A stretch of DNA of 64,000 nucleotides, taken from the NCBI GenBank assembly GCA_021234155.1, contig JAJEKV010000389.1, positions 62,001-126,000 on the forward strand. The letters run 5' to 3'. This document shows, piece after piece, positions 23,425-35,641 of this stretch. This stretch comes from Isoetes taiwanensis. Its lineage: Eukaryota > Streptophyta > Lycopodiopsida > Isoetales > Isoetaceae. The notes beneath the pieces are model-generated. The model did no database searches and had not been told where the DNA came from. It saw only the letters and a program-made list of their open reading frames with translations. Within the stretch, counting starts at the first letter, position 1. Every line of letters begins with the position of its first letter. The position numbers and the translations under genes are program-made.

Positions 23425-25477
23425 TAGGAATAATTGTTGAGGTTGTTTCCATATTTGAATTTAGGTTGTTCATATCTACAAAAGTACACATTGCAGAGCT
23501 AAGGCATAGTATAGTATAAAAGCTAGGGCTACGAATGATATGTTTGCTAATTAAAAGTGAAGAAAGCCTAAGACATTTTTTTGCATGACAACATTATCTT
23601 TTTTGTTACTGCACTGGTTGCTATTAATGTTTGAAAAAGTAAAGGAGCTTTTGCACGCCCTTCCGAGTTCTTCATGCATTCATGCAAAGCCCTTTTGAGA
23701 AGGCCTTAAGAGTTGTCAAAAGCTGGATGGTCCCATGTACAATGCAAATATACTGTATCTCACAGTTAACTTGAGCAATTGGTTAACAATAATCTACAAA
23801 TACAATCCTGGCACCAATGAACCAGCAACTCCAGATCGGGGATTCTGAATTAACTCTGTTCATATCATGATAAGTCTCCCAAGATAAGCAACTGGATGTT
23901 AATTCAATGCTTTTTTGAATTATTGCATATTCACTGGATCTTAATGCCTGGCAATTATTGCCCACATACATGATCCACTTCCACATTTTGAATCAGGTTA
24001 TAGAGAGTTCAGTATAGCTTTAGATGTTCAGTGTAGCATTGAAGTTGTGGGAAACGTATAACCAACCAGTAACATCAATGAAATTAAATTTGTAGATGTA
24101 CGAACACAATGATAATCTCTCGGTTCTTGAAGTGGCCAAATTAAGATACAATTCAAGCACACAACCAAAATCTAATGCTATATGCTACCTCTGTCTGCAC
24201 ACATCTTCAGCATCATATATCTTACCAACTGCACTGGGTACCACCATGTTCTTTTCTTTGTCATACCTGCATTGAAGTAAGGGACGTGTAAACAACCAAC
24301 AATTAAATTAAACACGTCCAATAAAAAAAACAATATCAGCTAAATTAGATTTGCAGATGCACAAACACAATGAGAGTCTCCCAATTTTTTTTGAACCGGC
24401 CAAATTAAGATACAATCTAAGCACAACTAAGCGAAAAGGCAGAGACACCCTAAATCTAAATCAATCTACTACCTCTAGTTTTGCATGCACCTTCAGCATT
24501 CTGTACCCTTGCCAATACGTCCAACTTATCATATTTTACGAAACAAATCATCTACTTGGGTAGGTCTTCTAGTAGCATTGCAACAACCATAATGACAAAA
24601 CCTGTGGAGTTCCCCAATCTTGGAGCTTAGAACTTTGCCAGCTATAATAGTTGTCATTCAAATCCTAACCTGCATGAACAAATAATTTCGCACCGCGACA
24701 ACTAAAGCTTTGCCATAACTTCTTCACGGAGTAGCAAGGATGAAGCACATCCTTCTAATGAGGTCCTCCATCATATCTACACTGTAAAATCATGATAAAA
24801 GGCCTATTCACTACAATAAAAGAAGAAAAGTAAAGGTTATGATGGAACACACTGTATCTGTAGGAGGAGATCATTGCAGAAGTAACTAAGGGACTCGTAT
24901 CTCTAGCTTCCTTATACAAAACATAGCCAACAACCCAACTCTTCTAGCAAAGCCATGAAGAGCCAAAGAGAATTTAACTTTTGTATTCATGATGGGCGTG
25001 CACCGCCAATCTGTGCCATTTTCTTGGGTCAGAGTAAAATAAATACATGTAGCAACAATTGATAGAAAAAAAAATTTGATAGTTTCACCATATGCATGCT
25101 TGCCTAGATGAGTTGTACAGCAGTCTTGTACTAAAAGGTAATTTGCAATAGTATCAAGAACTTCAAAAATATAATTTGATACCACAAACACGATGTTACT
25201 TGGGCAAAACCTCAATGCCGGCGGACGGTTTATGTGCAGAAACCTTTCCAATCCACCTGAGACCTTCTGCAATGTTGAGGCAGAGCTATAGTTTATTTTG
25301 TTTGAACATCAAGATGTTAATTTATCTTTGATGTTTTGGCAGTCATATATCATCACAATATGGTAAAATCTGCAAAAGAAAACATACTGTTCAACATCTC
25401 GTATCAGATTGCTCAAATCATAAACGAAGACATCCAGCTGATTGTTACTTGAATGGGTATTGTAGGTAGATTAAAAC

Positions 25478-25554
25478 CTTCAGATTTGCAAATTCTATCA
25501 AACGTCCATAATCATAATCATGTAATATCATAGGCATTGATTGGCCGTTGTGAG
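25478..25554 (-). other. Exon-like fragment inside Helitron
   Basis: Bounded by TTTTGCAG on the 5' side and AAG|GTTTTA on the 3' side. One frame reads AHNGQSMPMILHDYDYGRLI followed by EFANLK with no stop. The parent gene was not recognised. A neighbouring block at about 25578-25620 (FNKLMQWQGSNGED) also has an acceptor and donor, but the two do not join in frame. Confidence 0.35.
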
Positions 25555-26523
25555 CTGCAAAATGCTTAAAAGGAAAAGTTACTGGTCTTCTCCATTAGAG
25601 CCTTGCCATTGCATAAGCTTGTTAAACCTGCAAAAGAAGAGGTTCAAGATTATTTGTTAATGGCTTAAAAACCATGCAAAGCAAACGGATTATCTCACTA
25701 TCTGGGAGTGTGCCGCAGTATTGCATATACATGGTGCCCTGGAGAAATATCTACAACAAACAAACAGATGAAGATCCTAAAAGGCAAGGGATTAAAAGAT
25801 GCACCTCAAGTAAATTGTAGGTAGAGTTGGCAAAATTTTGTTTGCTCAATAAAAAAGAAGCCTTGCAGCAACCGTGCCATGCACCTCTTGCAGCACTCGA
25901 TACCCAGCAATCATGCCATGCACCATTTCTAGATCAAATGCAATGCTTTGTCTTCAGCTTGTGAAGAAAAGTACCTTGCCAGCAAGAATGGGTGGCGAAT
26001 ATCTAAAGGGCTTTGATCTTCATTGATAGCATCTTAGTTCTAAAGAAGGAATGGATGGTATGGCCTTGCTTGAACTGGCAGAAATGGCATCATTTTCATC
26101 CACTTACACCGTTTACTACTGTGATGCTCCTTGCTTGAAGTCCCCTGCTACAGATTCTACAAACAAATAATATTATGGACCGTTATGATGCAAGATTTCC
26201 TTTGTGTATATGTGGATGTTCTTACCTAAAGAGCAACGTCGTCATATTGCTCATATGAGCCCACTGGTTCCGGAAGTGAATAAATACAGGCCTATCAAGT
26301 AAAAGGTGCACATGGCTTCACCATTTCTAAGAAACCACAGCACTAAACCATCCCATGTCATGTAGTAAATATTCCAATAGAATCTATGGTCTGATGTGAA
26401 AACGATGCAGAGTATTCTATTCTGGTGATGGTGTGATGCTATTTCATCAGAGCAAACAGAGTTCCGCTCATCCCTTATGGTAGTGCCGCTTGTCCTATAT
26501 TAACGGCAATGGCCCATGGTTAC

Positions 26524-26595
26524 CTTGATCGAGGAAATAGCATAGCTGGTGCCAGAAAGCAGAAAGTTGAGCTTAGAAGAAGTAGGCGCTGCCAT
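26524..26595 (-). other. Captured first-exon-like fragment (24 codons)
   Basis: The ATG at 26595 opens MAAPTSSKLNFLLSGTSYAI-SSIK and ends exactly at a donor AAG|GTAACC. It lies about 260 bp inside the Helitron 5' end and is transcriptionally co-oriented with it. It looks like the start of an organelle- or membrane-targeted protein, but the parent gene is unknown. Confidence 0.4.
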
Positions 26596-26857
26596 ATTTG
26601 TGGGCGGCGGTAGCAGACCCGCCAAGGATTTGCAAGCAAATTGGAGATCACTGTCTTTGAGCACTGTTCTTCAGTTTGTCTCGATAGCAAGCTCCAAGCT
26701 CCATGTTGAATAACAGCTCCCGGTTAACCCTAAAACATCCAAATCGAGCGAGAAGAAAAAATCAGGGGCTATCTAGACCGTTAATTCGTAGGTCGAATCT
26801 GGGCCACCCAAATTAGGGCTGGGTCCAACACTTACACAATAACATTATAATATAAGA

Positions 26858-27750
26858 TGAAGTTACGCCTCATTTTGTGCTCCGAATTACCTTTAGTTTC
26901 TTTCTTGACCTTCCTTTTGCTCGGTGCTAGTAATTCCTCTTCTCTCTCAGTAGTACCTTATTCTCTTTGAATTGTTTCCAGGCACGGGAGGGGCTTCTTC
27001 CTGCCTGGTTTGGCCAATTTGGCGTTTCTTTCATGCTGTCCTTTCTCGGCCTTTAGCCTTCATCCTGTGACCTTCGTCCTCGATCCTAGTTTGTTAAGGA
27101 AGTCCTTTGGTATTCGGGCAGTTTGTTGGTTTCATGCGAGTCCCATTCTAGAATCCCATCGATCCGAGACATCGGATCGCCATTCTAGAATGGGGCGAGT
27201 ATATATTTACATGCATGCTTGGCGGCGCATGCCGATTACAGTTGGGGAGTTAAGCTATTTTAGTGGCGTTTACGCCCCGACTTCTCATTGGGCTTCCTCT
27301 TCTCTCTCAGCAGTACCTTATTCTCTTTGAACCCACCCTCCCCCCCTTCTTTGTTATTGTATTTTTATCGCGTGGCACGCGCATAATCATCCCCTCCACT
27401 CTGGGAGGCTTGTTTTGTCTTGTTGTTTTGTTGGTGATGTGCAGGTACAGGTTAGCGAGCGACATCTGTTTCGACTTTTCCATTCGTGGGTTTTGGGAGC
27501 GATTTTTATGCCTTACGTTTGTCCAAGCCCCTTGCGAAGGCTTATCACTAGGGTTTTTCCGAAAACCGAAAAGGGGTTTTTAATCCGGTGATAAGCTTTT
27601 CGGCGGTACACTAACCGATCTCTATTAGCATTGTATTTTGTTGGGGTCCAAATGATATAATTGGATTTTCCCTTTATTTTGTATGGGTAGTTCGCATGTG
27701 TGCGGCTACCCACTATCCACCATTGTAGAAAATCTGCTAAGATGAATGAA
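26858..27750. repeat. Inverted-repeat arm, left inner part
   Basis: Reverse-complement match to the segment that begins at 27758, with the closest match from about 27010 to 27750 (against 27758-28512). The arms meet around a 7-base loop (27751-27757), flanked by GATGAATGAA and TTCATTCATC. The arms differ at many positions, so the repeat is not freshly made. Confidence 0.9.
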
Positions 27751-28685
27751 GTCTAAGTTCATTCATCTCAGCAGATTTTCTACAATGGTGGATAGTGGGT
27801 AGCCGCATCACATACGCTTAACTACCCATAAAAAATAAAGGGAAAATCCAATTATATCATTTGGACCCCAACAAAATACAATGCTAATAGAGATCGGGTT
27901 AGTGTACTACGCTGAAAGCTTATCACCGGATTAAAAACCTCGCCTTTCGGTTTTCGAGGAAAACCCTAGTGATAAGCCTTCGCAAGGGCTTGGACAAATG
28001 TAAGGCATAAAAATCGCCCCAAAACCCACCTGAATGGAAAAAGTCGAAAACAGATGCCGCCGCTAACCTCGCACTCGCGACATCACCAATAAAACAACGA
28101 CAAAACAAACCTCCCAGAGTGGAGGGGTTACGGATTACGCTGCGCCACGCGATAAAAAATACAATAACAAAGAAGGGGGAGGGTGGGTTCAAAGAGAATA
28201 AGGTAATCGGCCGAGAGAGAAGAGGAAGCCGATGAGAAGTCGGGCGTAAACGCTACTCTAAAAATAGCTTAACTCCCAACTGTAATCGGCATGCGCCTAC
28301 CGCAGATGCATGAAAATATGATGCTCGCCCCATTCTAGAATGGCGATCCGATGTCTCGGATCGATGGGATTCTAGAATGGGACTTGCATGAAACCAACAA
28401 ACCGCCGAATACCAAAGGACTTCCTTAACAAACTTGGATCGAGGACGAAGGTCACAGGATGAAGGCTAAAGGCCGAGAAAAGACAGCATGAAAGAAACGC
28501 CAAATTGGCTAAACCAAAGTGTGAAGAAGCCTCGATGTCGGGAAAGGACTCGCAAGAGACACAAATGCCGACTACCAAAGAACTTCCTTAACTATAAGCC
28601 GAGGGGAAAGGACAAGCAAAAAGAACTCAAAAACACCCGCGGAATGGTTAGAGAAAATTCAACATGTAGCAGAAAAAGAGAGCAT

Positions 28686-28965
28686 CACCCCAATAGGGTG
28701 GAGAACAGCAGCGCCCAACGGGTGGAAACCACCACGAGAAAGAAATATCGCCACCCCTCGATTTTGGAAATAAACAAAGATCATCCCGCAGTGGAGATAG
28801 CATCACCCAACGGGTGGAAAACAATTATGCATCACCCAACGGGTGGAAAACAATTACGTAAAAAGAAATATGCGTCACCCTGGATGTAGAAATAAACAGT
28901 ATCACCCGCAGGTGGAAATAGCATCACCACCATGGTGGAAAAAAGCGTCACCCAACGAGTGGAAA
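28686..28965 (+). repeat. Cluster of short CACCCaaCGGGTG palindromes
   Basis: Repeats of the form ATCACCCAACGGGTGGAAAA occur at about 28686, 28712, 28801, 28830, 28873, 28898, 28920 and 28947. The stem halves co-vary (CACCC..GGGTG, CACCACCATGGTG, CACCCGCAGGTG). Complementary changes suggest that the palindrome, rather than the exact bases, is what is kept. Related copies lie at 22975-23010 and 31384-31680. Confidence 0.7.
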
Positions 28966-30466
28966 ACAATCATGTAAAAAGAAATATGCATTGCAAAATA
29001 ATGCTAGACAATGTTATTAACAACATCACTAAAGATGATAAATAGACATGAATATCACCATCACGATGGAAATAAACAGCACCACCCAACAAAAAACGGT
29101 CCATAAAAAAAAAACGCGACATCTAGAGAAAGATAAGCATCAATGTAAAACCCTAAAAAAGAACATCAAGAATACGAAACAAACTAAATGTGGCCATTAA
29201 AATGTGCCCAATATAACAGCTTGTATATAACAACGTAAGACACGCCATGTCTAGATAAAGAGAAGCATAAAAAGGAAAAAATGGTCCAATAGAAACCCAT
29301 GTCGCAAAATCTCAATGTGGTGCCAAACGCAATATGCATCATATCCAGATAAAGTTAAATAGCAACACCATGCACAAATTAGAATGTGCCCAATACAATA
29401 CCTTGTGAACAACAATGTAGGACACCCCATATCTAAATAAAGAGCATAAAAATGAAAGATAATCCAATATAAACCCATGTCGGAAAATCTCAATGCAGTG
29501 TCAAACGCAATATGCATCCTATCTAGATAAAGCCAAATAGCAAATATGCCAAAGATATGTAATGAGCATACCAAATAGAAAAAGATCCGCTACAAGTGCA
29601 AAAACCCTCAATAGACAGCTAGAACCGCCAGGTGTGGAGTTGGGTCGCAAAGCACATAGCGGGAGGAGAAGAAGAGGAGCGCCACCACCACCCAAGCAAT
29701 CGGATAGGATAAAGGACGTAGAGAGGAAGGAGAGGAGCGAAAAAGAGGTCACTGGAGGTCGGGCGATAGTGACGGCCGTGCATGTGAACGAAGGCAAGCG
29801 AGATAAAGAAATCATATGAGCACGGGCAAGTGGGTCTCGTTTGGAGTGGCAGGGGGAGAAAGGGAACCAGGGTCCGAAGAGTCTGGTTCAAACGCGAGGG
29901 AAGCTTCGCGTTGACGACGAGAACCAAAGTACGAAGCGAAGTCATGGAGAAAAAAGCGAAGTTGAAGAAGAAGAGCCGAAAACGCCGCTATGGATCGGCA
30001 TCACCAATGACCAAAAAGGGAGGAACATTAGAGGACAAAACAATGAAAAGAAAAGGAGGCCGCCACGATGATGAATCAAGGAAGGGCCCCGCATAGTTGA
30101 TCGATTTGAATACAAATGCCGGACCGAAGTCCGTGAATGGGGCTACGGACCGAAGTCCAAGAATGTGGCTATTATCCCTTCCGAACCTGTGGCCAATATC
30201 TAAAGGGAGATAAGTCAACAAAGGAACCCTTCATCATGGATCTCCAAAAAGAATAACGATAAATAAGAAGGAAGAATAACAAGTAACCGAGATAATAAGG
30301 CAAAGAGGAAAAACTTACGCATAGGAATGCAAAAATGCATAGACATAAAGATCGAACGAGAAACATGGAGATGTTGAGTAGAGTCGCACACCACGTAGCG
30401 AGCGCGAGAGGACGAGGACTGCCAGCAACCGTGAGTACGAACCTCAACATGTGGACCCTGCATATC

Positions 30467-30493
30467 GAGCCAAAAAAAAAAAAAAAAAAAAAG
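30467..30493 (+). repeat. Poly(A) tract
   Basis: More than 20 consecutive A within the right arm of the composite element. It could be the tail of a retroposed sequence, but no retroposon body was recognised. Confidence 0.8.
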
Positions 30494-31011
30494 AGGAAAC
30501 GGGGAAGAATGATAAAAACTAGGGGCTAAAAGAACATGAAAAGTCAACCATATCTAATAAAGCAACGTCTCAAAACTTACACAATGAGTATGTAATATCA
30601 TATATAGGGAGCAAAGCTATGCACGAAAAATCAGCCTACTGCGAACATGACAAAGTGGAGCTAACGAAAACAAAGAAGCTCCCAAATCCATAAAATTGGT
30701 ATACCGAGCAATATCACTCGTCACCCATGTTCAAGAATAGAAAATATAACTTCATGAAGCAACAAATAAGTGCGCTAATAAAGTGAACAAAGGAACCAAC
30801 AAACACTAGAGCTCCCCGATGATCATGCCAAAAAAGAAGAAAAAATCTTAAACACAACCCCCAAATATTCAAAACCCAGTATCGGACCAAACCAAATATA
30901 GAATATACATATAAGAAATTTAGCCACAAAGGAGAAAGAGGTGGAAAACATGTCACAAAATACTTGAATGGAACAGAAAAAGTCGCAAAAAATTTTTTAA
31001 TAGAACGACGA

Positions 31012-31058
31012 GAGAGAGAGAGAGAGGGAGAGGGAGAGGGAGAGGGAGAGGGAGAGAG
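31012..31058 (+). repeat. (GA)n/(GGGAGA)n simple repeat
   Basis: An AGAGAGAGAGAG run followed by about five GGGAGA hexamers. Confidence 0.95.
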
Positions 31059-31383
31059 TCGCCGCGAAACCTCCAAGGGTTGAGTTGGGTCACGGCTAAC
31101 GAGCTTAATGGAGCGCAACAATAAAATGAGGCTTAACCAGATAAACTATAAGCCCACCGCCACTAAAAACCTGTGGGTCGAAGCCGGGCACTAAGCACGA
31201 GCGAGGGTGAGATTTAAGAGGAGCGCCAACCACAAGCGAGAAGAAATGGAACATGTAGAATGCACCCATGAGCGACATTAAGGAGAACAAGAACGCATAA
31301 TGGCATAAGCGGGCAGATCGCGAAAACGACAAGCACTCAAAAGGAGGTGAGCGATTAGAAACGATTCCGGAAAAAAGAAAGGA

Positions 31384-31680
31384 CAACATCACCCAGGGGG
31401 TGGAGAAAAGCATCACCCAGCGGGTGGAAGAAAAAACATGATAAACAGAAAATTGTGTACAAATAAAGCTAAATATCAAATATGATGTGCAGGGGTAGCA
31501 CAATGCATAAGGATACCCGGGGGATGGAGAAAAGCATCACCCAGCGGGTGGAAGAAAAAACATGATGAACAGAAAATTGTGTGCAAATATAGCTAAATCT
31601 CAAATATGATGTGCAGGGGTAGCACAATGCATAAGGATACCCGGGGGATGGAGAAAAGCATCACCCAACAGGTGGAAGAA
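31384..31680 (+). repeat. 124-bp tandem repeat with palindromic CACCC..GGGTG cores
   Basis: CATCACCCAGCGGGTGGAAG begins at 31411 and 31535, and a variant begins at 31659, giving an exact period of 124 bp over about 2.2 copies. Each unit also holds ACCCGGGGGATGGAG. The element's left arm carries the reverse complement of part of this (22975-23010). Confidence 0.9.
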
Positions 31681-31840
31681 AAAGACAATAAAGTTATGTT
31701 TTAAGCCCAAGGATAAATACGAGAAAAGAGGAATGCAAGCCAATGAACAAATCAACAAGAAAAAACCACAGACAAGAGCCCAACGGCTAGAAAAATTGTA
31801 AAACACGATCGCCTTAAGAACAACATGAACAATGCTATAA

Positions 31841-34800
31841 TCCCCAAATATATGGAATACTCGGAACACAAGCCATGTAGCAATATTGAAAATAACTAAG
31901 ATGGCATACACAAGTCAGGTAACAATACGTAAACAACTGGCAACAGACATAAAAAGACAAAGTGCAACCTGGCAAATGTGGTGAATAAATCTCGGGCAAT
32001 CAAAAGAATGAAACCATGAGAATGCAGCATATAAAATAGAAAAACAACAGCACAGCCCGAGGAAACAACACATAGGCCACAGAAAGAAACTAAAGTAAAA
32101 ATGCGGGCCAGAACATAAACAAGAAATCAACCGGAATAACCCAGACAACTGTTGAAGAGTGCGGTGCATCAAAAAACAAGATAAACCACAAGTGCAAAAA
32201 ATAAACCCCAACAACTATGGAAAACCTGGAATGTAGAAGATAATACCACCCGAATAACGTATACCACCTGAGCCAAGTGTAGTGCATCACACATAAGATA
32301 CAAACACAAGTGCAAAAGATAAAACCCAAACCACCATGGGAAAATCCTAAACACAGAAAAGAATGCCACATATAACCACATGGGAACCACAACATAAAAA
32401 AAAAATAACATACAAAAGAGATACATGTCAGAGAAATAACACGCAATAGAGGCCATACTGCAACCTACCATGGAAATGGAATGCATCAATGTAAAAAGGA
32501 CAAATGCAACCCAGAAGATGGTCGCCACAAATCCATAGGCAATAAAAAAGATAATAAACCAAGAGACTGCAGCGTAGAATTATGAAAACAAGACAACATC
32601 CCAAGGAAACGACCACAAGACAAACCGAGGTAAAAAGTGAGCCAGAACATAAACAAGAGAAAAACAGCGCGAGGAGAGCATAGACCCATTTAAATAGTAT
32701 GGTGCATCGAATCCACGATAAAAACACAAGTGCAAAGAAGAAAAATCCGAAAACAACGAGGCATAGGTGAGAAGTAAAACTTTTAACTAACAATACGCAA
32801 AAGTTGACAGAAGGTTCCGAATATTGCCCACAAAAACAACTCAACAGTGAAGATGACCTTCCCTAAAAATGAGAAGACCGCTATCAAAATAGATCACGTG
32901 AATGCAACATAGGGATAATAGCAAGGGAAACAACAAGAGTGACGAAAACATAAGGTGCCAGAGATGAAAAGGACAATAGATGTAGTACGTATTAATGAAG
33001 GCGAAGAAACCCATAGAAATATGTGAATGAGCATGCAGAACAACGTATGGAAAAATGAATCGGCGTAAGTATCCAATGAGACGTAAAGTATAAGAGCAAC
33101 AACTGATATCACAATGAAAATAATGATTCAAAGATTAATATTAGGATCAAATTAGGCTAATATGGGCAAACACCATATAAGGAATCAAGTATACCATTTC
33201 CCGGATTAGCATGCCACAAATGACCAAACGCACTGTATAAGTCAAAAACAATTTATACTTGCAAAAAGACATCGTATAGAAAACACACCGCAAATTATAA
33301 TTAAAAACCAGACAACTCACAAGTAAAACATACCGGAGGGAATACAACCATGTAGGTGTGATAAAGAAACAAAGGCGTAAAGAAAATATAATAAACTGTA
33401 TATTTAAAAAGCTAAAATAAATGACTGAACGAAGGCAGTATAGAGAGTTCCATAGAAAACGATGTGAAGGAAGCATAAGGTGGAAGGTAAAATTAAGCAG
33501 AATTAGAAGAAGAGAACATGAAACATGGGCTCAGTATCTATCTAGGTAGGAGATTTGTGCTAAAAAGTAACAAAAGTGATGTTGGTCTATGAACCAAACG
33601 AAAATCTGAAAGGCGAAATCAGTATGTGGCCAGCTAGAGTAACCACACGACCTGCTGCAACCACTTGCACAACTCCCTTTTTACAGGCCCATCGATCCGG
33701 CATGTGAATTGGCCCGTTTATACAGCTCTGCGAATCAGATCCTATTTAAGCATGGAAAAAGTAGCGGCATGGATGACAAAATCTTCAAAGGCAAAACTGT
33801 GACTGTCAAAGAAGAATGATGCCATGGTTGAAAACCTCCGCTGGGACCGGTGAAGAGGGGCTTGAGCAAGTGATGTAAGCCTAGAAACCTGTGAAGGACT
33901 TGTGGCGCCAGATAATGCACAATAAACCGAGGCTAGAATTCGATGAAGGAAAATGCCAGTGAATTAGTGGATGGCTAAAAAAGCTCATGCAAGTGTAGAT
34001 GTAAAGGGCAAACATGGAATTTGGGCTGTCTGAGGAAAACGCAGAAAACCTGAGGATGGAGGTTGATTACAGATGAGAAATGGAGGGGAAAACCTGCCTG
34101 ATACCCCAACGATCCAAGAAAGCGGAAACTCCCCGCACAAACCGAACTCGCGAGAGATGCCAAATATAAATTGATAGAGCGGAAAATCTCAGCTATACAG
34201 CATCGGAACTGCAACCCTCGTAAGTGATCTCAAACGGGCTGCAACAAGCTAAGCAACCTGATGTCCGACTCTCGTTGCAAATAATGCCACGACCTTGGCT
34301 GTGGCGAAGCTTCTTGAAGCAGAAAACATCCAAACACAAATCAATAACTTAAGTGCAAAGAAAATGGTAAAAAGAACTCCACTGGCATTCAAAACTGGCA
34401 TAGAAAAATAGAGGAGATGGCCCATCAGATGGCGTGGTCGATGAAGAATAGGATTATTGAATTCCGTCATGCATGAACAATGGCCAGGCGACTAAGAGAA
34501 CTCCATAAGTTCCATTGCCCATAACATAAATGCATGCACAAATCACCCAAGACCAAATTGGAAAATAAGCACCACAGAACTCCGTTACATAATCAAAACC
34601 TCCTCAACGATATAATTCCGCCATGAGCATGAATCACAAACAACAAAAAGTAGCTGTAATCAATAGAGAGTACAAACAAGCATCACAAATCTCTATGCCA
34701 CACTATGCTAAGTAAATGATCATGCATGGGAGAGAAATAAGAGCTTACCTTGGAGAGAAATAAGAGCTTACCTAGAAAAGGACGATGGTGAGGGCGAATA

Positions 34801-35006
34801 AGAGGAAAAATACAAGAGCTGACCTGTCAAAGGGACAATGGTGATCAGGGCGAAAAGAAGGAAAAGATCGAGGATGAGGAGGATGCCGATGACGAAAGGA
34901 GGGAAGCAACGGCAACAGAAGGGAAGCAACGAGAATAGAAGAAGAGCTGCTGTGAGAAGACGCCGATAATCGGTGCGAAAGAGGAAATAACCTTATATAG
35001 CAGCTC
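31841..35006. other. Gene-free part of composite element
   Basis: A+T-rich on a plus strand that is also A-rich. It yields long T-rich, hydrophobic frames on the minus strand, none with a recognisable domain. Small local duplications occur (for example GAGAGAAATAAGAGCTTACC twice at 34730-34775). I see no gene here. Confidence 0.6.
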
Positions 35007-35048
35007 GTCCTTTCCCAGAATGGCGATCCGATGGCTCGGATCGATGCT

Positions 35049-35641
35049 ATCGGGAGGAGGACAGGCCCAAACTCTGTTCCGTCAGTTCCCCTTGCTCCAC
35101 GTTCTTGGCGCAGCTTCTTGGCCACGTCCCAACTACAACAGACCAAACCTTGGCCCCCAAAACGCAAACCCTTCTAGAATCTGGCAAACCACAGGGTTTA
35201 TGTTTCGGAGGCCCTCTCCTTGTCAGATTCGGCTGGGACCTTGCGCCGTGTCTTGATGTGGAGTGAGGATGTTGACGCCAGAGCACGGACCCTAAAATCC
35301 CCCCGGAAGCTGCTTGCCCCGAATTTCCTCTCCCCAAGGCCCTGGGGATGGACGGGCAACCTCCCCTCTCCGGAACCGTGATTTGGCTCTGCCAATGGAC
35401 TCAGAACGTCGACATTGCCCTGGGGACCAAGCTCCATGGCCAGAAGACCACCCGACCTTCAAGAAGCGCCAAAGTAGCTCATGCCCAGCACACTCGTAGT
35501 CAATTGGCCTAGATGTGGATGCCGGATACTGTCGTGGAGGGCGTGTTTCTTTCTTTTGCAAAACCGACCTTGTAACTTGCTCCCTAGGGTAATTTCGCCA
35601 TTCCGGATGACTTGGCGAGGTCGATTTGCCATTCCGGAGCC
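35049..35641 (+). repeat. Satellite fragment, continuation of the split unit
   Basis: Resumes exactly where the unit at 22392-22517 was cut (ATCGGGAGGAGGACAGG) and ends at CCATTCCGGAGCCT. Together with 22392-22517 it forms most of one satellite unit. Confidence 0.9.

Larger units (their letters stand above)
23276..26857 (-). mobile_element. Non-autonomous Helitron, 3582 bp, both ends defined
   Basis: On the minus strand the element starts TCTTATATTATAATG at 26857. It ends with hairpin TGCCCAGCAACGCTGGGCA (23286-23304), six bases, and CTAG at 23276-23279, between host A and T. The other arm of the surrounding inverted repeat holds the unoccupied site (AACCAGA|TAAACTATAAGCCC, junction 31141/31142), which confirms both ends. 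The interior has no RepHel gene. It contains several exon-like pieces on the minus strand with splice-type borders, consistent with gene-fragment capture. Homology with the 38279-42127 Helitron covers the first 60 bp and the terminal hairpin. Confidence 0.9.
27758..31840. repeat. Inverted-repeat arm, right
   Basis: Pairs with 27010-27750 (through about 28512), and again with 23275-22700 (from 31141 to about 31840). The stretch between about 28515 and 31100 has no partner on the left and is either an insertion here or a 2.6-kb deletion there. The point 31141/31142 is the empty Helitron site. No gene is visible in this arm. Confidence 0.8.
22518..35048. mobile_element. 12.5-kb composite element inserted into a satellite unit
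   Basis: The satellite sequence is cut between CCACAT (22517) and ATCGGG (35049). The two ends carry inverted copies of CATTCTGGGAAAGGAC (22515-22530 and 35007-35022), with about 26 extra bases (GCGATCCGATGGCTCGGATC...) on the right. Inside lie a long inverted repeat with axis at 27754, a nested Helitron, clusters of short CACCC..GGGTG palindromes and long A+T- or purine-rich tracts. No transposase, reverse transcriptase or recombinase is recognisable. Another internal copy of the left terminal sequence (GGGAAAGGACTCGCAAGAGA) at 28540 suggests that more than one element copy fused here. The class is unknown: it has terminal inverted repeats like a DNA transposon, but is very large and apparently non-coding. 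Confidence 0.65.

Noticed and set aside
24886-25272. 128-codon minus-strand frame inside the Helitron as a gene
   Set aside because: No recognisable domain. Part of it looks like a small exon (after TTGCAG at about 25275) followed by intron-like A+T-rich sequence.
31841-34470. Minus-strand frames of 60-140 codons rich in Phe, Leu, Cys and Tyr that look like membrane proteins
   Set aside because: Produced by T-rich composition. They overlap in two frames and have no motif or codon pattern suggesting a protein.
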